Below are positions 45,451-57,035 of a DNA stretch of 64,000 nucleotides, piece after piece. The notes under the pieces are model-generated. The model made no database searches. It saw nothing but the letters and a program-made list of their open reading frames with translations, and had not been told where the DNA came from. The stretch lies in NCBI GenBank assembly GCA_028583415.1, contig CM053275.1, positions 87,724,278 through 87,788,277 of the forward strand, in the 5' to 3' direction. The stretch comes from Protea cynaroides. Its lineage: Eukaryota; Streptophyta; Magnoliopsida; Proteales; Proteaceae. Position numbers and translations under genes: made by a program. Each line of letters begins with the position of its first letter. Positions within the stretch are counted from its first letter, which is position 1.

Positions 45451-46236
45451 CCATTTTAGTCGTTTTGGTTGAAGTGAGATGACTGAGTCCATATTGATAA
45501 CCGTTTGAGGATATGGTCGGAGAATTTGCTGAATTAAATAATAATCCATCTACTTCAATTGATTTTATTCTTCCCATTATGGGATCTGATTAATTGTTTT
45601 TTTTTTCTTTCTTTTTTTCAAAACAGAATTGGATTTGTATGCCTTTTTTTATAATTGAAGAGGTGAAATTGGAGAGTTACAATGGATGATAAATTATGAC
45701 GGCAATTCCTGGACCCACCAAGGTGTTCTTATATGAGAGGGACTGAAATTTAAAAAGGATGATGACGATTCCTTCTGTTAAGCTTAAGCGCGTCATTAAT
45801 TTTGAAGAAATTCTCTATTCTTGAGCAACTCCCAAGGCTTTCAGATTACCTCTGTTTTAGATTCTCCGCAATTTGCGCTAAAAAGGATTTCTTTTTAAAT
45901 TTAAAGAATTCCAGTTGAATTGGAGTGTTTTGGTTTGTTTTATGGCAAAACTATTCCAGATTTTCATGTAATATCTGAAGGATTCACATTTAAGATAAAA
46001 TTAACTACCTTTGCTTTTTAGTCAAACATTAAAAGAGGGTCTTGTATCAATTCACATGGGCCAATGAGAAGAGGAGAACTCAAAGAGGAATAACAGGGTG
46101 GAAAAGGGAAGATCCCAGTTGGGCTAAGTGAGACAATTAGTTTAGTACTACCATGGATTTAGGGATGAGATCGGATCAAATCGGAATCAGTCTGAGCTGA
46201 TATCGTATAGGACCCATGTCGACACAGTTGACAAGG

Positions 46237-46543
46237 AGGACGAGCGCAAAACAAAGAAAACACGAAGAAACATGGTCAACACCCATTGTGGGAGCTACGC
46301 CCACGGAGAAAAGAGACTTATGCCAAAACCTCAACCTCCACCCGACGGAGTGTTTTCCTCCGCGGCCTCACACGCACCCAAAGATTTTCTAAGGTTTTCC
46401 CACGGACAACATATATGGAAACCAGAAATCCTAATCCCACTACAATTATAAATTTATCCTATACATGTAATAGACCAAATTCTAATACAAATACAACTCT
46501 ATTAATTGTGTGGACTCCACAAAATACAAGACACAACCCAACA
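46237..46543 (-). repeat. Solo LTR of the small non-autonomous family
   Basis: In minus orientation it opens TGTTGGGTTGTGTCTTGTAT and continues with TTACATGTATAGG and TTCTTCGTGTTTTC to a shortened end. Flanks CAAGG and AAGG fit a target duplication. The paralogous sites near 37678 and 62888 are uninterrupted (AACAAGGATT). A solo LTR implies recombination between the two LTRs of a former full copy. Confidence 0.85.
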
Positions 46544-48735
46544 AAGGATTGTTAATCCGGGGATCACCAGTGGCTGATCCTATTGTCTATTCCATGCACT
46601 TGAACCTTGAGTGTTATCCGATCCTATTAATTTCTTATTTCACCCTTTGTAATTTCTCTTTAATTCCCATAGAGTTAAAGAGCATAGCTGATTCTCTTTC
46701 GTGGAGGGACTTATTGGGTAGCCTCGACGATGGTGTGGCTTTTATCAGATCCATGGCCTGCATACTACGTGTTGCATGCACTATACGAGTTTTTCCCGTT
46801 TTAATGAATACTCTTTTCTTGATAAATAATTAAAAAAAAAAAAAAAAACCCTTTAGTACTACAGGCCACATAAGCATTTAGAGAAGGGTTGGAATCCTCT
46901 CCTGTCCTCTCCAACCATTAAATCACCATTAAATTATGGCCAAAGAAACTGGACAACAGAAGAATCTTTTTCCTTTAAAAAGACTTTAAATTCATTAATT
47001 TTCATATCTGGCAATGGCCTTGATCTTTCTCCTTGTGGTAGTAAGAGGCCAGCTAGCCCATGCCAGCCTATGGGCTCTTGTTTTCATTCCAGAATAATTC
47101 TTGTCAGTTCTCCTAAGAGCCACCTTTATCTTTGTCCCCTCTCTCGAATATAGAAATATCATCAATATAATTTCTTCTTTTCTATCTTATCCGGAAAATT
47201 GGACCTTTTTGAAAAAGAGCCTCAAATTTCTTGTTGCTGTTAGAATCCGCATATCTATTCTTCTTAGGTAGATAATCGTTTTCAAGGTAGGATTAACGAT
47301 ACGATAAAAGACTAAGGAGATCAAACTTCGGTATCACTCTCAGGACTCCAAACAATGAACGAGAAATCAAGATTGCACTTCTGAAAGTCCAACATTGGAC
47401 AGAGAAAAAGGGAGCAATAGAAAATAGTAGACGAACACTAAATGCAAAGTAAGTGAAGCTAATTGATTAGGTGAAATCTTTCATAACAGATTTGTCCTTG
47501 ACTTTAAACTGAAAAGATCGGATGTGTCCTTATACAAATCCACTTTTACGGAAAAGACAATTTGCTCCCAGTGACACAGGGCTTTTGCACACCTAATACG
47601 TGTACGTCCGTGTCACACTCTTGATGGTCAGTTCTATATACACCTAACAGTCTAACACTCCCTTAAAAAAAAAAAAAAAAACCTTTTTCATTAATGAATT
47701 CTCCGTCTCTCTTTCTGCTGAAGCAAATAAATATGGAAAGAAACAATAATATATGTAAAAAATAGACAATTTTTTCATTGGAAATATTATTTACATAAAA
47801 TATTATTTACGTAAAATATTTTACAACAAAACAAACTTTAGCTAATGTGAATTCAAATTAAAGAGATTTTAAAGAATGGTGGGGACATGGGCATGTGGTT
47901 GAGCTTTATTACTCTTGTCAGTCTACGTGAAACACATCACTGACCCCAAAAAAGTTGTATATCTTTATGGCCTGCAAGCTTTCTTAAAGCAAAGTTTGAA
48001 GCCTTATTCTGAATAGTAAAGATGGTGTGAATGTGTTCTGGTTGTTTGAGTATTGAATATGATTTAGACTAGAGTTGAGCAATATAGCTATTAACTGCCA
48101 TCTTAGAATTCCCATCAGATCGATCGATCTGGATCTGGATCTGGATCTGGATCAGGTCAGTCCGATCTTTGGTTTTTTTGGTCATTTCATCTTATTCATA
48201 TCCAAATTAATGGCCGGTCAATTCTGATTACTTGAACCTTGGGTCTGGTTATCCGTTTAAAAAATCTAATACAATATGATTCAGCTTCCACCTTGAGTCT
48301 TTGATTGATAGAAGAGATTAGTACAACTTTATAAGCACACATCAACATATTTCCTTTGTTTAAGATTGAGTAGGGGGGTTACAATGATCACAATAATTTA
48401 AAAAAAAAAAAAAAAAAAAAAGAAGATCACAAAGGCCTAATTTGCATTAGTTTGGACTTAAATATGATTATAGAGATTTAAAATCAAGAAAAGCTTCAAT
48501 AATGCTAATGGTGAAGTGACTGGGAATCATGTGAAGGTTCAAGGTTGAGTGTCTTTTTCATTTTCTTGTTTACAAAGCCGACAAGCACACCTTTTTTTAG
48601 ACGTATGGATGCCGTCCATATTCTTCATTTATCATAGTTTGGAAGCAGAAGCGTTTAAAAATTGTAGGGTATGAACCTGATGACAAGTTCCCACTCTTCA
48701 TCCGATCGAAAATGATAACTCAGACCAAAGAAACC

Positions 48736-49480
48736 ATGTTAGTCAGGTTGAACTGAATAACTCTGTTAGACGATCGTTCCCTTAAGTATTCAATCAACTT
48801 ATCATAAGAACATATCTTAATGGAGTTTCAGTTAAAATATATTTATTCATTGATATTGACTTCCGTCAAATTCACGAATACCCTTTCAGTTTTCTCTACG
48901 TATGGGAAGCAAAGAGAGGAATGAACAAGTACAGTTGCAACGACTCTAACTTAGTAGACCAAGTTGGTTCATCTCTAATCCATGACGAACTAGACCAAAA
49001 TCAATCAAACCCCATAATACAAACTCCCACTAGTCAATGAGTCTAATAATTAATAAAACCTATAAAATATTTCTACCAAACTCAAACCAAATTAACAACC
49101 AATTCAAGATATGGTTGGTAAATTTAAATAACCTAATTCAATTGATTTCGTTCTTCCCATTATGGATTTGGATTTGATTAATTGTTTTTCTTTTTTTTTT
49201 TAACCGAATTGAATTAGTATGCAATTATAAAACTGAGTAGGTGAAATTGGAGAGTTAGAGTGGATGTTCAATTATGAGTTGAAATGGATATTTAGACAAG
49301 AATGAACGCAATCCCTAGACCCACCAAGGTGTTCTTATATGAGAGAGACTGTTGTAACTAATTAAGACAAATTAACGTAATGAGTCAAGACTTATCTTTT
49401 TTTTAATCAGAAATTTGAAATCTGTCCATTTGATGAAGCAACACGAATAAGTTGATGAAGTAACGAGAACAAGTGTAGAG
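48736..49480. repeat. Partial ~3-kb unit, copy C2
   Basis: From ACCATGTTAGTCAGGTTGAA through CAAGATATGG, TTCTTCCCATTATGGATTT and ACCCACCAAGGTGTTC. Matches 53215-54035 in copy D. Confidence 0.75.
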
Positions 49481-49485
49481 TTGAA
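49481..49485. other. Unoccupied insertion site of the Sirevirus-type element
   Basis: TGTAGAGTTGAATCGTATCG in copy C equals the join of the two flanks of the element at 54041-60777 with one base changed (TTGAA versus TTAAA). Confidence 0.9.
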
Positions 49486-49669
49486 TCGTATCGAAATACT
49501 CTCCTTAGAGTAATTTGAGAAACATCACCTATCACCCTTTGTTTTTTGAAATCATCAATCACACCCCACTAATTGACCGAAGAAAACTAATTGACAGAAG
49601 AAAATTAAATTTTTTTCTAGAAATTTTTTTCATGTGTATTGAGATACAGATTTAAAACAGAAATGCACA

Positions 49670-49910
49670 GATTTACTGCTTCAATTTTGAAGAAATCAAG
49701 TAACCTCCGGCGTAAACTGTCCGAGACTGTCAGACATGATGAATCAAGTAACCTCTGGCAGCCACTTGCCTCGCAATCCAAGACCGACGACGACCATGGC
49801 CCTTCGCAATACTTGGCCGAATAACTCCCACGTCCGGAGCTTGAGTGAGGATCAAGGATTGCTTTACTCTGGTTCTTGGGATAAAACCCTCCAAGTCGAT
49901 GACTAACCCT
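49670..49910 (+). pseudogene. WD40-repeat protein relic, copy C
   Basis: The plus frame from 49838 reads SLSEDQGLLYSGSWDKTLQV and then stops. This is a WD40 blade as in plant JINGUBANG-like proteins (SLS.D..LLYSGSWDKTLKVW), with the final W lost. Upstream frame fragments are not recognisable. Longer minus-strand frames (49617-49958) are shadows. A near-identical relic lies at 61310-61550. Confidence 0.55.
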
Positions 49911-50269
49911 GCAAATGGAGACCGAGTAAATAACACTTTGTTTCACATTGGGTAGCAAAGCATTGTCGATTGCATTTCCATGTTTCTGAAACCTTATAGG
50001 TATCTTTCAAAATCTCTTCAGTAGTTTTGTCGAAACACACTCCACATTTTCGAAGATTTACAAGTACCTTTCAGAATCTCTTCAGTTGCATGTAGGCATA
50101 GATGGATCTAGGATCAGGTTTTTGTATCAATGGAGTCGCAATTTATGGGGCTATAATCTTCCAAAATTAATTTTCTTCAATCCAATCTATTGTTGGAAGT
50201 GTTCGGCATCTTCCTTATGGGCCCTAATCTTCCAAATTATTCCATCTTCTTCAAACCATTCCATTGAAG

Positions 50270-50650
50270 TGTTGGGTTGTGTCTTGTATTCTGTGAGGTC
50301 CACATAATTAATAGAAGTGTCTTGTATTCTGTGGGGTCCACATAATTAATAGAATTGTACTTATATTAGGGTTTGGTCTATTACATGTATGGGATAAACT
50401 TATAATTGTGGTGTGATTGAGGTTTCTAGGTTTCCCTATATATTGTTTCTGTGTGGGAAAACATAGCTAAGGCTGAGTGACAGCTGTGAGGCTGACAGAA
50501 GAGAACACTCTGTCAGGTGGAGAGTTATAGAGGTTTCTTAGCAATAAAGAATTCTCTTTTTCTCCGTGGATGTAGACATCCCACGATTGGGGTATTGAAC
50601 CACGTTAATCTTCGTGTTTTTTCTTTCTGTTTGTGTCTCTGATCCTAACA
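50270..50650 (+). repeat. LTR plus PBS of small non-autonomous family, truncated element
   Basis: 381-bp LTR starting TGTTGGGTTGTGTC immediately after CCATTGAAG and ending CCTAACA. PBS TGGTATCAGAGC follows at 50653-50664, then the interior breaks off at 50703. A 36-bp segment (GTCTTGTATTCTGTG...) is tandemly duplicated within it. In copy D the equivalent site (61908) has no LTR. Confidence 0.88.
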
Positions 50651-50703
50651 AGTGGTATCAGAGCTTAGAGTTCTTTGAAGAATAAAGGAGGTACGCAGTA
50701 TAA

Positions 50704-51418
50704 AGAATTTGCTGAATTAAATAATAATCCATCTACTTCAATTGATTTTATTCTTCCCATTATGGGTTCTGATTAATTGTTTTTTTTTTTTTCTTTCTTT
50801 TTTTCAAAACAGAATTGGATTTATATGCTTTTTTTTATAACTGAAGAGGTGAAATTGGAAAGTTACAATGGATGATAAATTATGATGGCAATACCTGGAC
50901 CCACCAAGGTGTTATTATATGAGAGAGATCGAAATTTAAAAGGGATGATGACGATTCTTTCGCTAATTTAAAAGGGATGATGACGATTCTTTCGCCTAAG
51001 CGCATCATTAATTTTGAAGAAATTTTCTGTTCTTGAGCAACTCCCAAGGCTTTCAGATTACCTCTGTTTTAGATTCTCCGCAATTTATGTTAAAAAGGAT
51101 TTCTTTTTAAATTTTAAGAATTCCAGTTGAATTGGAGTGTTTTGGTTTCTTTTATGGCAAAACTATTCCAGATTTTCTTGTAATATCTGAAGGATTCACA
51201 TTTGAGATAAAATTAACTACCTTTGCTTCTTAGTCAGACATTAAAAGAGGGTCTTGTATCAATTCACATAGGCCAATGAGAAGAGGAGAACTCAAAGAGG
51301 AATAACAGGGTGGAAAAGGGAAGATCCCATTGGGCTAAGTGAGACAATTAGTTTAGTACTACCATGGATTTAGGGATGGGATCGGATCAAATCGGAATCA
51401 ATCTGAACTGGTAAGTGA
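50704..51418. repeat. Extra partial copy of the ~3-kb unit
   Basis: Matches about 45529-46200 from GAATTTGCTGAATTAAATAA to GGATCGGATCAAATCGG. Starts abruptly after the truncated LTR element and ends where copy D begins, so both borders are recombination joints. Contains a private 35-bp duplication around GGGATGATGACGATTCTTTC (50940-51000). Confidence 0.8.
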
Positions 51419-51847
51419 GACAATTAGTTTAGTACTCCCGCTTCATTTGCATTTTGGATTGTTTGCACTTGCCACACTACTATCGCTCCCTCTTCGTTTT
51501 CATTTTGGATTATTAGCACTCACCACTTTGCACCGAGTTATTTATACTACAAATTTATGGCCTGCACGTGGCTCTGCATCTTTATTAACTCATTTTCTTG
51601 ATTTACATTGCCTTGGTCATTGAAAGGTCCGATTGCATTTATCAGTATCCTATATTTTATGGTATCTTATGTTAGGATCCATGGGAATTTATGCTATAAG
51701 TTGCAATGCTCTTGTTTATTTAATGCTAATATTTTGTTTACTAAAAAAAATGATAATATTTTAATCGAACCCCATTATTACTAATTTCTATTGACTTTCC
51801 CCTTTAAGGAATCAGAAGGGAAAAATCATAAAAAAAGATCCCATATT

Positions 51848-52322
51848 TGTTGATGCTCACTGATAGGGATCCGCATCCTCTCCTCCCAGAGGTTTTTGGG
51901 AGGACAGCGGCAGCCTTATTTGGATGGTCGACACGTGACTTTCGGGTGAATCCAAGACCCACGTCTGAGCCGACACCTAGCCGACAAGCCGAGCCGACAT
52001 GGGGTGTCAGCTAGGACATGGGTCTCGTATTTATCCGAGAGCCACATGGCGGCCATCCAGGTAAGGCTGCCACGTCCTCCCAGAACTGGGAGTAGAAGAT
52101 GTGAATCCCACTGATAGTGCGCCTCTGCCAATTGTTGTGGGTACCGCTGGATTTGTTGACTGCTGAGAGGGACTGCACACATAGTTTTGGGTAAGGAGTG
52201 GCGCTACATGAGGTCTTGATGTATCACATTTAACTTGAGCTTTTGCTGATGGTGGTAGATTTGGCCGTGCTGGAGAAACAGAGGAAGTAAAGTAATAAGA
52301 AGGTAAAGGTAGACTGTGACAT
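51848..52322 (-). pseudogene. PMEI pseudogene, copy D
   Basis: Same structure as the copy at 44361: N-terminal part only and same MITE at the same codon; the reading frame near GYIKTSCS is likewise spoiled. Present in both duplicates, so truncation and MITE insertion predate the large duplication. Confidence 0.88.
51867..52108. mobile_element. Palindromic Mutator-like MITE, copy 9, in PMEI pseudogene
   Basis: Paralog of copy 8 by segmental duplication: 242 bp, CACTGATAG on both sides (51858-51866 and 52109-52117). Not an independent insertion. Confidence 0.94.
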
Positions 52323-52393
52323 CTTTGTAGATTGGATATGAACTAAGCAGCTGATTAGATTGGTTGAAACAAGATTGGAGATTAAGGTTTATC

Positions 52394-52500
52394 CAAATCC
52401 TCTCCTCCCAAAGGTTCGAGAGGAGAGACAATAACTCTATTGGATGACCAACACTTGGAGCTCGAGTGAATCCGAGCTCTCCATTTGGGCCGACAACCCC
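52394..52500. mobile_element. Half copy of the palindromic MITE, paralog
   Basis: Duplicate of 44893-45012 with a few substitutions; ends at GCCGACAACCCC. Confidence 0.75.
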
Positions 52501-54040
52501 ATTATGACATTATATATTATTATGACATTATATAGAGAGAGAGTGGAAGGCTAGGGTTAGGGTCACATGACCCGTTTCACTTGGGCCTAGTCTGTGCTGA
52601 TTTTTTTTATTATCATTATTATTATTTTATCTAAAGATCTGTAGCTCATTTTATTCAATTCAAATATAAAATTACTGCGAGCTAGTGATTTTTATTCTTA
52701 TTTTTGGACCGGATTTCAAAAAAAAAAGTCAGAGTTGATGACTCTATTTTGAAAAGAATGACACAAAAAGGAAACCATTTTAGTCGTTTTGGTTGTTTTG
52801 GTTGAAGTGAGATGACTGAGTCCATATTGATAACCGTTTGAGGATATGGTCGGAGAATTTGCTGAATTAAATAATAATCCATCTACTTCAATTGATTTTA
52901 TTCTTCCCATTATGGGTTCTGATTAATTGTTTTTTTTTTCTTTCTTTTTTTCAAAACAGAATTGGGAATCAAGAAAAGCTTCAATAATGCTAATGGTGAA
53001 GTGACTGGGAATCATGTGAAGGTTCAAGGTTGAGCGTCTTTTTCATTTTCTTGTTTACAAAGCCGACAAGCACACCTTTTTTTTGGACGTATGGTTGCTG
53101 TCCATATTCTACATTTATCATAGTTTGGAAGCAGAAGCATCTAAAAATTGTAGGGTATGAACCTGATGACAAGTTCCCACTCCTCATCCAATTGAAAATG
53201 ATAACTAAGACCAAAGAAACCATGTTAGTCGTTTTGGTTGAACTGAATAACTCTGTTAGACGATCGTTCCCTTATGTATTCAATCAACTTATCATAAGAG
53301 CATATTTTAATAGGGTTTCAGTTAACCTTAATTATCAGTATACAGTCTTTAGAATACAACGTGAGACAATTAATTAATGTAAAACATATTTGTTCATTGA
53401 TATTGATTTTTGTCTGATTCACGTATGCCCTTTCAGTTTTCTCTACGTATGGGAAGCAAAGAGAGGAATGAACAAGTACAGTTGCAACGACTCTAACCTA
53501 GTAGACCAGGTTGGTTTATCTCTAATCTATGACGAATTAGACCAAAACCAATCAAACCCCATGATACAAACTCCCACTAGTCAATAAGTCCAGTAATTAA
53601 TGAAGTCTATAAAATATTTCTAACAAACTCAAACCAGATTAACAACCAATTCAAGATATGGTTGGTAAATTTATTGAGTTGAATAATAACCTAATTCAAT
53701 TGATTTCGTTCTTCCCATTATCAATTTGGATTTGATTAATTGTTTTTCTTTTTTTTAACCGAATTGAATTAGTATGCGATTATAAAACTGAATAGGTGAA
53801 ATGGGAGAGTTAGAGTGGATGATCAATTATGAGTTGAAATGGATATTTAGACAAGAATGATCGCAATCCCTAGACCCACCAAGGTGTTCTTATATGAGAG
53901 AGACTGTTGTAACTAATTAAGACGAATTAACATTATGAGGCAAGACTTATCATTTTTTGAATCAGAAATTTGAAATCTATCCATTTGATGAAGCAACACG
54001 AATAAGTTGATGAAGTAACGAGAACAAGTGTAGAGTTAAA

Positions 54041-56254
54041 TGATGAACTTGATATGACACTGAGAGGGGGGGGGGTGAATCAGTGTCTGAAACTTTTTCC
54101 TAATTATTTACTACTGCCCAGAGCTGATGGAGATATATTCTTTTACACACACACAAGCGTATATAAATCTACCTCGCTACCACTCATTGGCCAGGTCTAC
54201 CAGATTTGCACACCCATCCTGCAAGTCATTCCACACACTCCAAAATATATAGAAAAATAAAGACAGTCCACAACACAGGATATACGTGGTTCACCAACAC
54301 AGTGTGTGATGGCTAGTCCACGGAGTAATGCCCAACGGACTCCGTATATACTCAATACACTTCTTTTTGTTGTCTATACAGCAGGGAGTACATACACCCA
54401 ATTTACCCAGCATAAAACTAGGAGGGCACACATGTGCCAGGAATTCAGGTATCAAGTACCAGTGTTCAGCACACGCTGCACACCACGCTTAATCCGCACC
54501 CATGGGAAGCAAATAACAATTTTTTTTAGACTTATAAATTTACCTTATAATTTTCCCCCACTAGCTAGGTATTCAACAATTTGCACCTACGCTAGCATAC
54601 AATAAATTGAAAGCATAAATAGATAAGGAATTGAGAATCTCACAAACAATGCTTTCGAATGACCAATAATATCTCTGAAGCTTCACACTGCCCTCAGGTA
54701 CTCTCTAACAGTCTTCAATAATGATAGAGATCGATTCATAGAGCACACCTCATCGACAGGCTTTCAATCTCTTCCACACAACCCATAATCACCATGAATG
54801 TGAAAATAAAAGCTCTACTGACCTCTCATAGAGATTTAACACTCCATTGATGCACAAAGAAGAGGCAGTTGGTGATTGATCACTCCCACAGGGCACGAAA
54901 CCCTAGAAAACCTTTTATCTACCTTCAAAACGCTCTTTTTAATTTTTCTCTAGGTTTTTACGACTCCCAACGGCACCCAATAGATAGAGCATCAAAAAAT
55001 ATGAAAACTACAATTTGAACGGACTGATTTGGAACTCGGATGAAGAAGTTATGGCAGTTTGAAGTTCGACCAACCAAAAGATTCAAAAAGGAATCTTTCC
55101 TTTTTAATCACGCACCCGCGCCGCACCGTAGCCGCGCCGCCGATGCGCTGTCGCGACCTGATTGGCGAAGACGGAATCTAAACCAGAACCGTTGGATTAA
55201 CATCAAAAGGCGAGATTTGTTTCTCGCCGCTGGATCAGCATAAATAGCGTCAGACGCGATCTATTTCAATCGAGACCGCACGATCTGGATCTGATCCTCC
55301 ATGATACTACGCTTGCGTCACACCAAATCTAGAAACCTTCTTCATGCGTTGCGACTCAAGATATTATGTTGCAACCGGCCAATGATATTGCACACGATGG
55401 CATCTAGACGTTGTCGTCGCACCACATTCGAGCCCGCCTTGATCTAATCCATTCAAAGTGGATCTGAGCATCGTGGCTCAAATCCAGCCGCTGATCTTGC
55501 ATCTTCTCCTCTTTTATGCCGAAATTGCCCCTATACAATTTGTGAAATGCCGAAATTGCCCCTAAACAACTTATGAAATGACTTTTTCGAGCGATCCGAC
55601 AGAAACTGCGATATCTCGCTCATCCGACATCGGAATTGAGTGATTCAAGTTGCGTTGGAAAGATAACTCAACGCTCTACATCTTTCCACTGTCGAATTTC
55701 CATGAACCTGCTGCGGGACCCATCAAAAATAAATCCAAAGTTAAAACTCTGTCAAACCTTGGAATTTGAACCCGAAACTTTGCGTGCATGCATGCCAAGT
55801 GCCGTGGGCTGCCATGTTGGCATGTCACCTTGCCACCACACCTGTGGATCCCACTCACATTTTTTCTCTCTCCTATTTCTCTCTCTACAGTCTCTCTCTT
55901 CAATCTCTCTTCAATTTCTCATGTCTCAATACAAGAAACACTGCAACACCACTAGAAACTCTGTCACACCATCAGAAACTCTGTCTCATCATCAGTTTCT
56001 ATGCCACATCACCAGTGGGGTCCATTGACACTCTCTTTCATCAAACTTGATTTAGAATGTCATTTAACTCGCTGCAAGCCATCAGAAACACATATAGAAT
56101 ACTGTAAAACACACATGCGAGGTTGCTCTATCTTTACCATTGCACTGACACTCTCTCCTACACTGACACTCTCTCTCCTCATTCTTCTGACTGAATGCTC
56201 ACAAACACTGTCACATCAGCCAAGTTTCCAACAATGACAACATAAAATCCAACA
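54041..56254 (-). repeat. 3' LTR of Sirevirus-type element
   Basis: In element orientation begins TGTTGGATTTTATGTTGTC at 56254 and ends AAGTTCATCA at 54041. Contains a GC-richer block near 55100-55500 (CGCCGCACC-like) and CT-rich tracts near 55860-55920. Frames inside are incidental. Confidence 0.93.
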
Positions 56255-56268
56255 TTCTCCCCCTTTGG
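56255..56268 (-). other. Polypurine tract of Sirevirus-type element
   Basis: Minus strand CCAAAGGGGGAGAA directly before the 3' LTR start. Confidence 0.88.
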
Positions 56269-56426
56269 AATTGTTGGCAACTCATTCTGCACATAAGATC
56301 TTTCTTCCCCTTTGACAACAAATACAAAGGGGCATACCACATAGGAGTACCCACCGCATCTTTTCAATCCTATGGGCCCAAAAAAAATAATAAACAATTA
56401 TATCAACACATAAAAACATCACCAGA

Positions 56427-56804
56427 CTCCCCCTGAGTCCAACATATGGAGATGAAGGATAAAAAAAAACATATATCAAAGGACTCCCCCTAAGTCCATC
56501 ATAGGAAGCAAAAAGAATATAACACATATACATCGCTCCCCCTATCACTGGTGCAAAGAAGGCCACAGTCTGACACTGTCATCGATGACTGTAGTAATTA
56601 TTTCTGATAACATATTAATGCAAAGAAGTATTTCTAGCTGCCATACTCTGATTGACATAACATTGCTCATCTGATGTCTGCTCCGCCAAGATGCAATAAC
56701 ACAAGGAATTATACCATTCACCTGATGATTCCAAGCACTTACACTCTTCTGCAATCAACAGAGTCTGCCTGGGGGCAAGAATGAACATGTAGTAAGCTCC
56801 CCCT
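56427..56804 (-). repeat. Repeated polypurine-like AGGGGGAG motifs
   Basis: Four further copies of AGGGGGAG (plus-strand CTCCCCCT at 56427, 56484, 56536 and 56797) upstream of the main tract. Multiple polypurine-tract-like motifs are a known trait of Sireviruses. Confidence 0.75.
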
Positions 56805-57035
56805 CTCCATGTGCACCTCAGTGCACCTAGTGCCTAGGTGTATTCCCTTTCACACCCAACTTGGGTGGTGTAGGGGTGGTAAGTGTTTCTATGTGCCTTT
56901 CTCTCCATACTGCATGACCATTCACCTTGGCCCTTTGTTTGGGCTTCTCTACAGACGCTCTTTTCTGACAATGCCTGTCAACTAGCTCATCCACAGTCCT
57001 CTGTCTCTGTCTAACCACACCAACTGAAGACCTCT

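Larger units (their letters stand above)
45290..48735. repeat. About 3-kb duplicated unit, copy C1
   Basis: Same block order as copy A, including GAATTTGCTGAATTAAATAA, TTCCAGTTGAATTGGAGTG, CCATGGATTTAGGGATGAGA, CCACCTTTATCTTTGTC and AAGCTTCAATAATGCTAATG. Interrupted by the 149-bp MITE and the solo LTR. A partial further unit follows at 48735-49370. Confidence 0.8.
43943..50269. repeat. Large segmental duplication, copy C
   Basis: Corresponds to 51437-61908 (copy D). Identity begins at ACTCCCGCTTCATTTGC and continues through the PMEI pseudogene and MITE, skips 45640-48480 (missing from D), then runs through 48480-49480, the empty Sirevirus site, and the WD40 relic to CCATTGAAG at 50269. Identity is high by eye. 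Copy C alone has the 149-bp MITE and the solo LTR. Confidence 0.88.

Noticed and set aside
49617..49958. 113-codon minus frame, repeated at 61252-61599
   Set aside because: Antisense to the WD40 blade; conserved in both places only because the DNA is duplicated.
54041..56254. Frames of 60-130 codons inside the long LTR, repeated at 58586-60777
   Set aside because: Present in both LTRs by duplication; several frames overlap on both strands and none has a recognisable motif.
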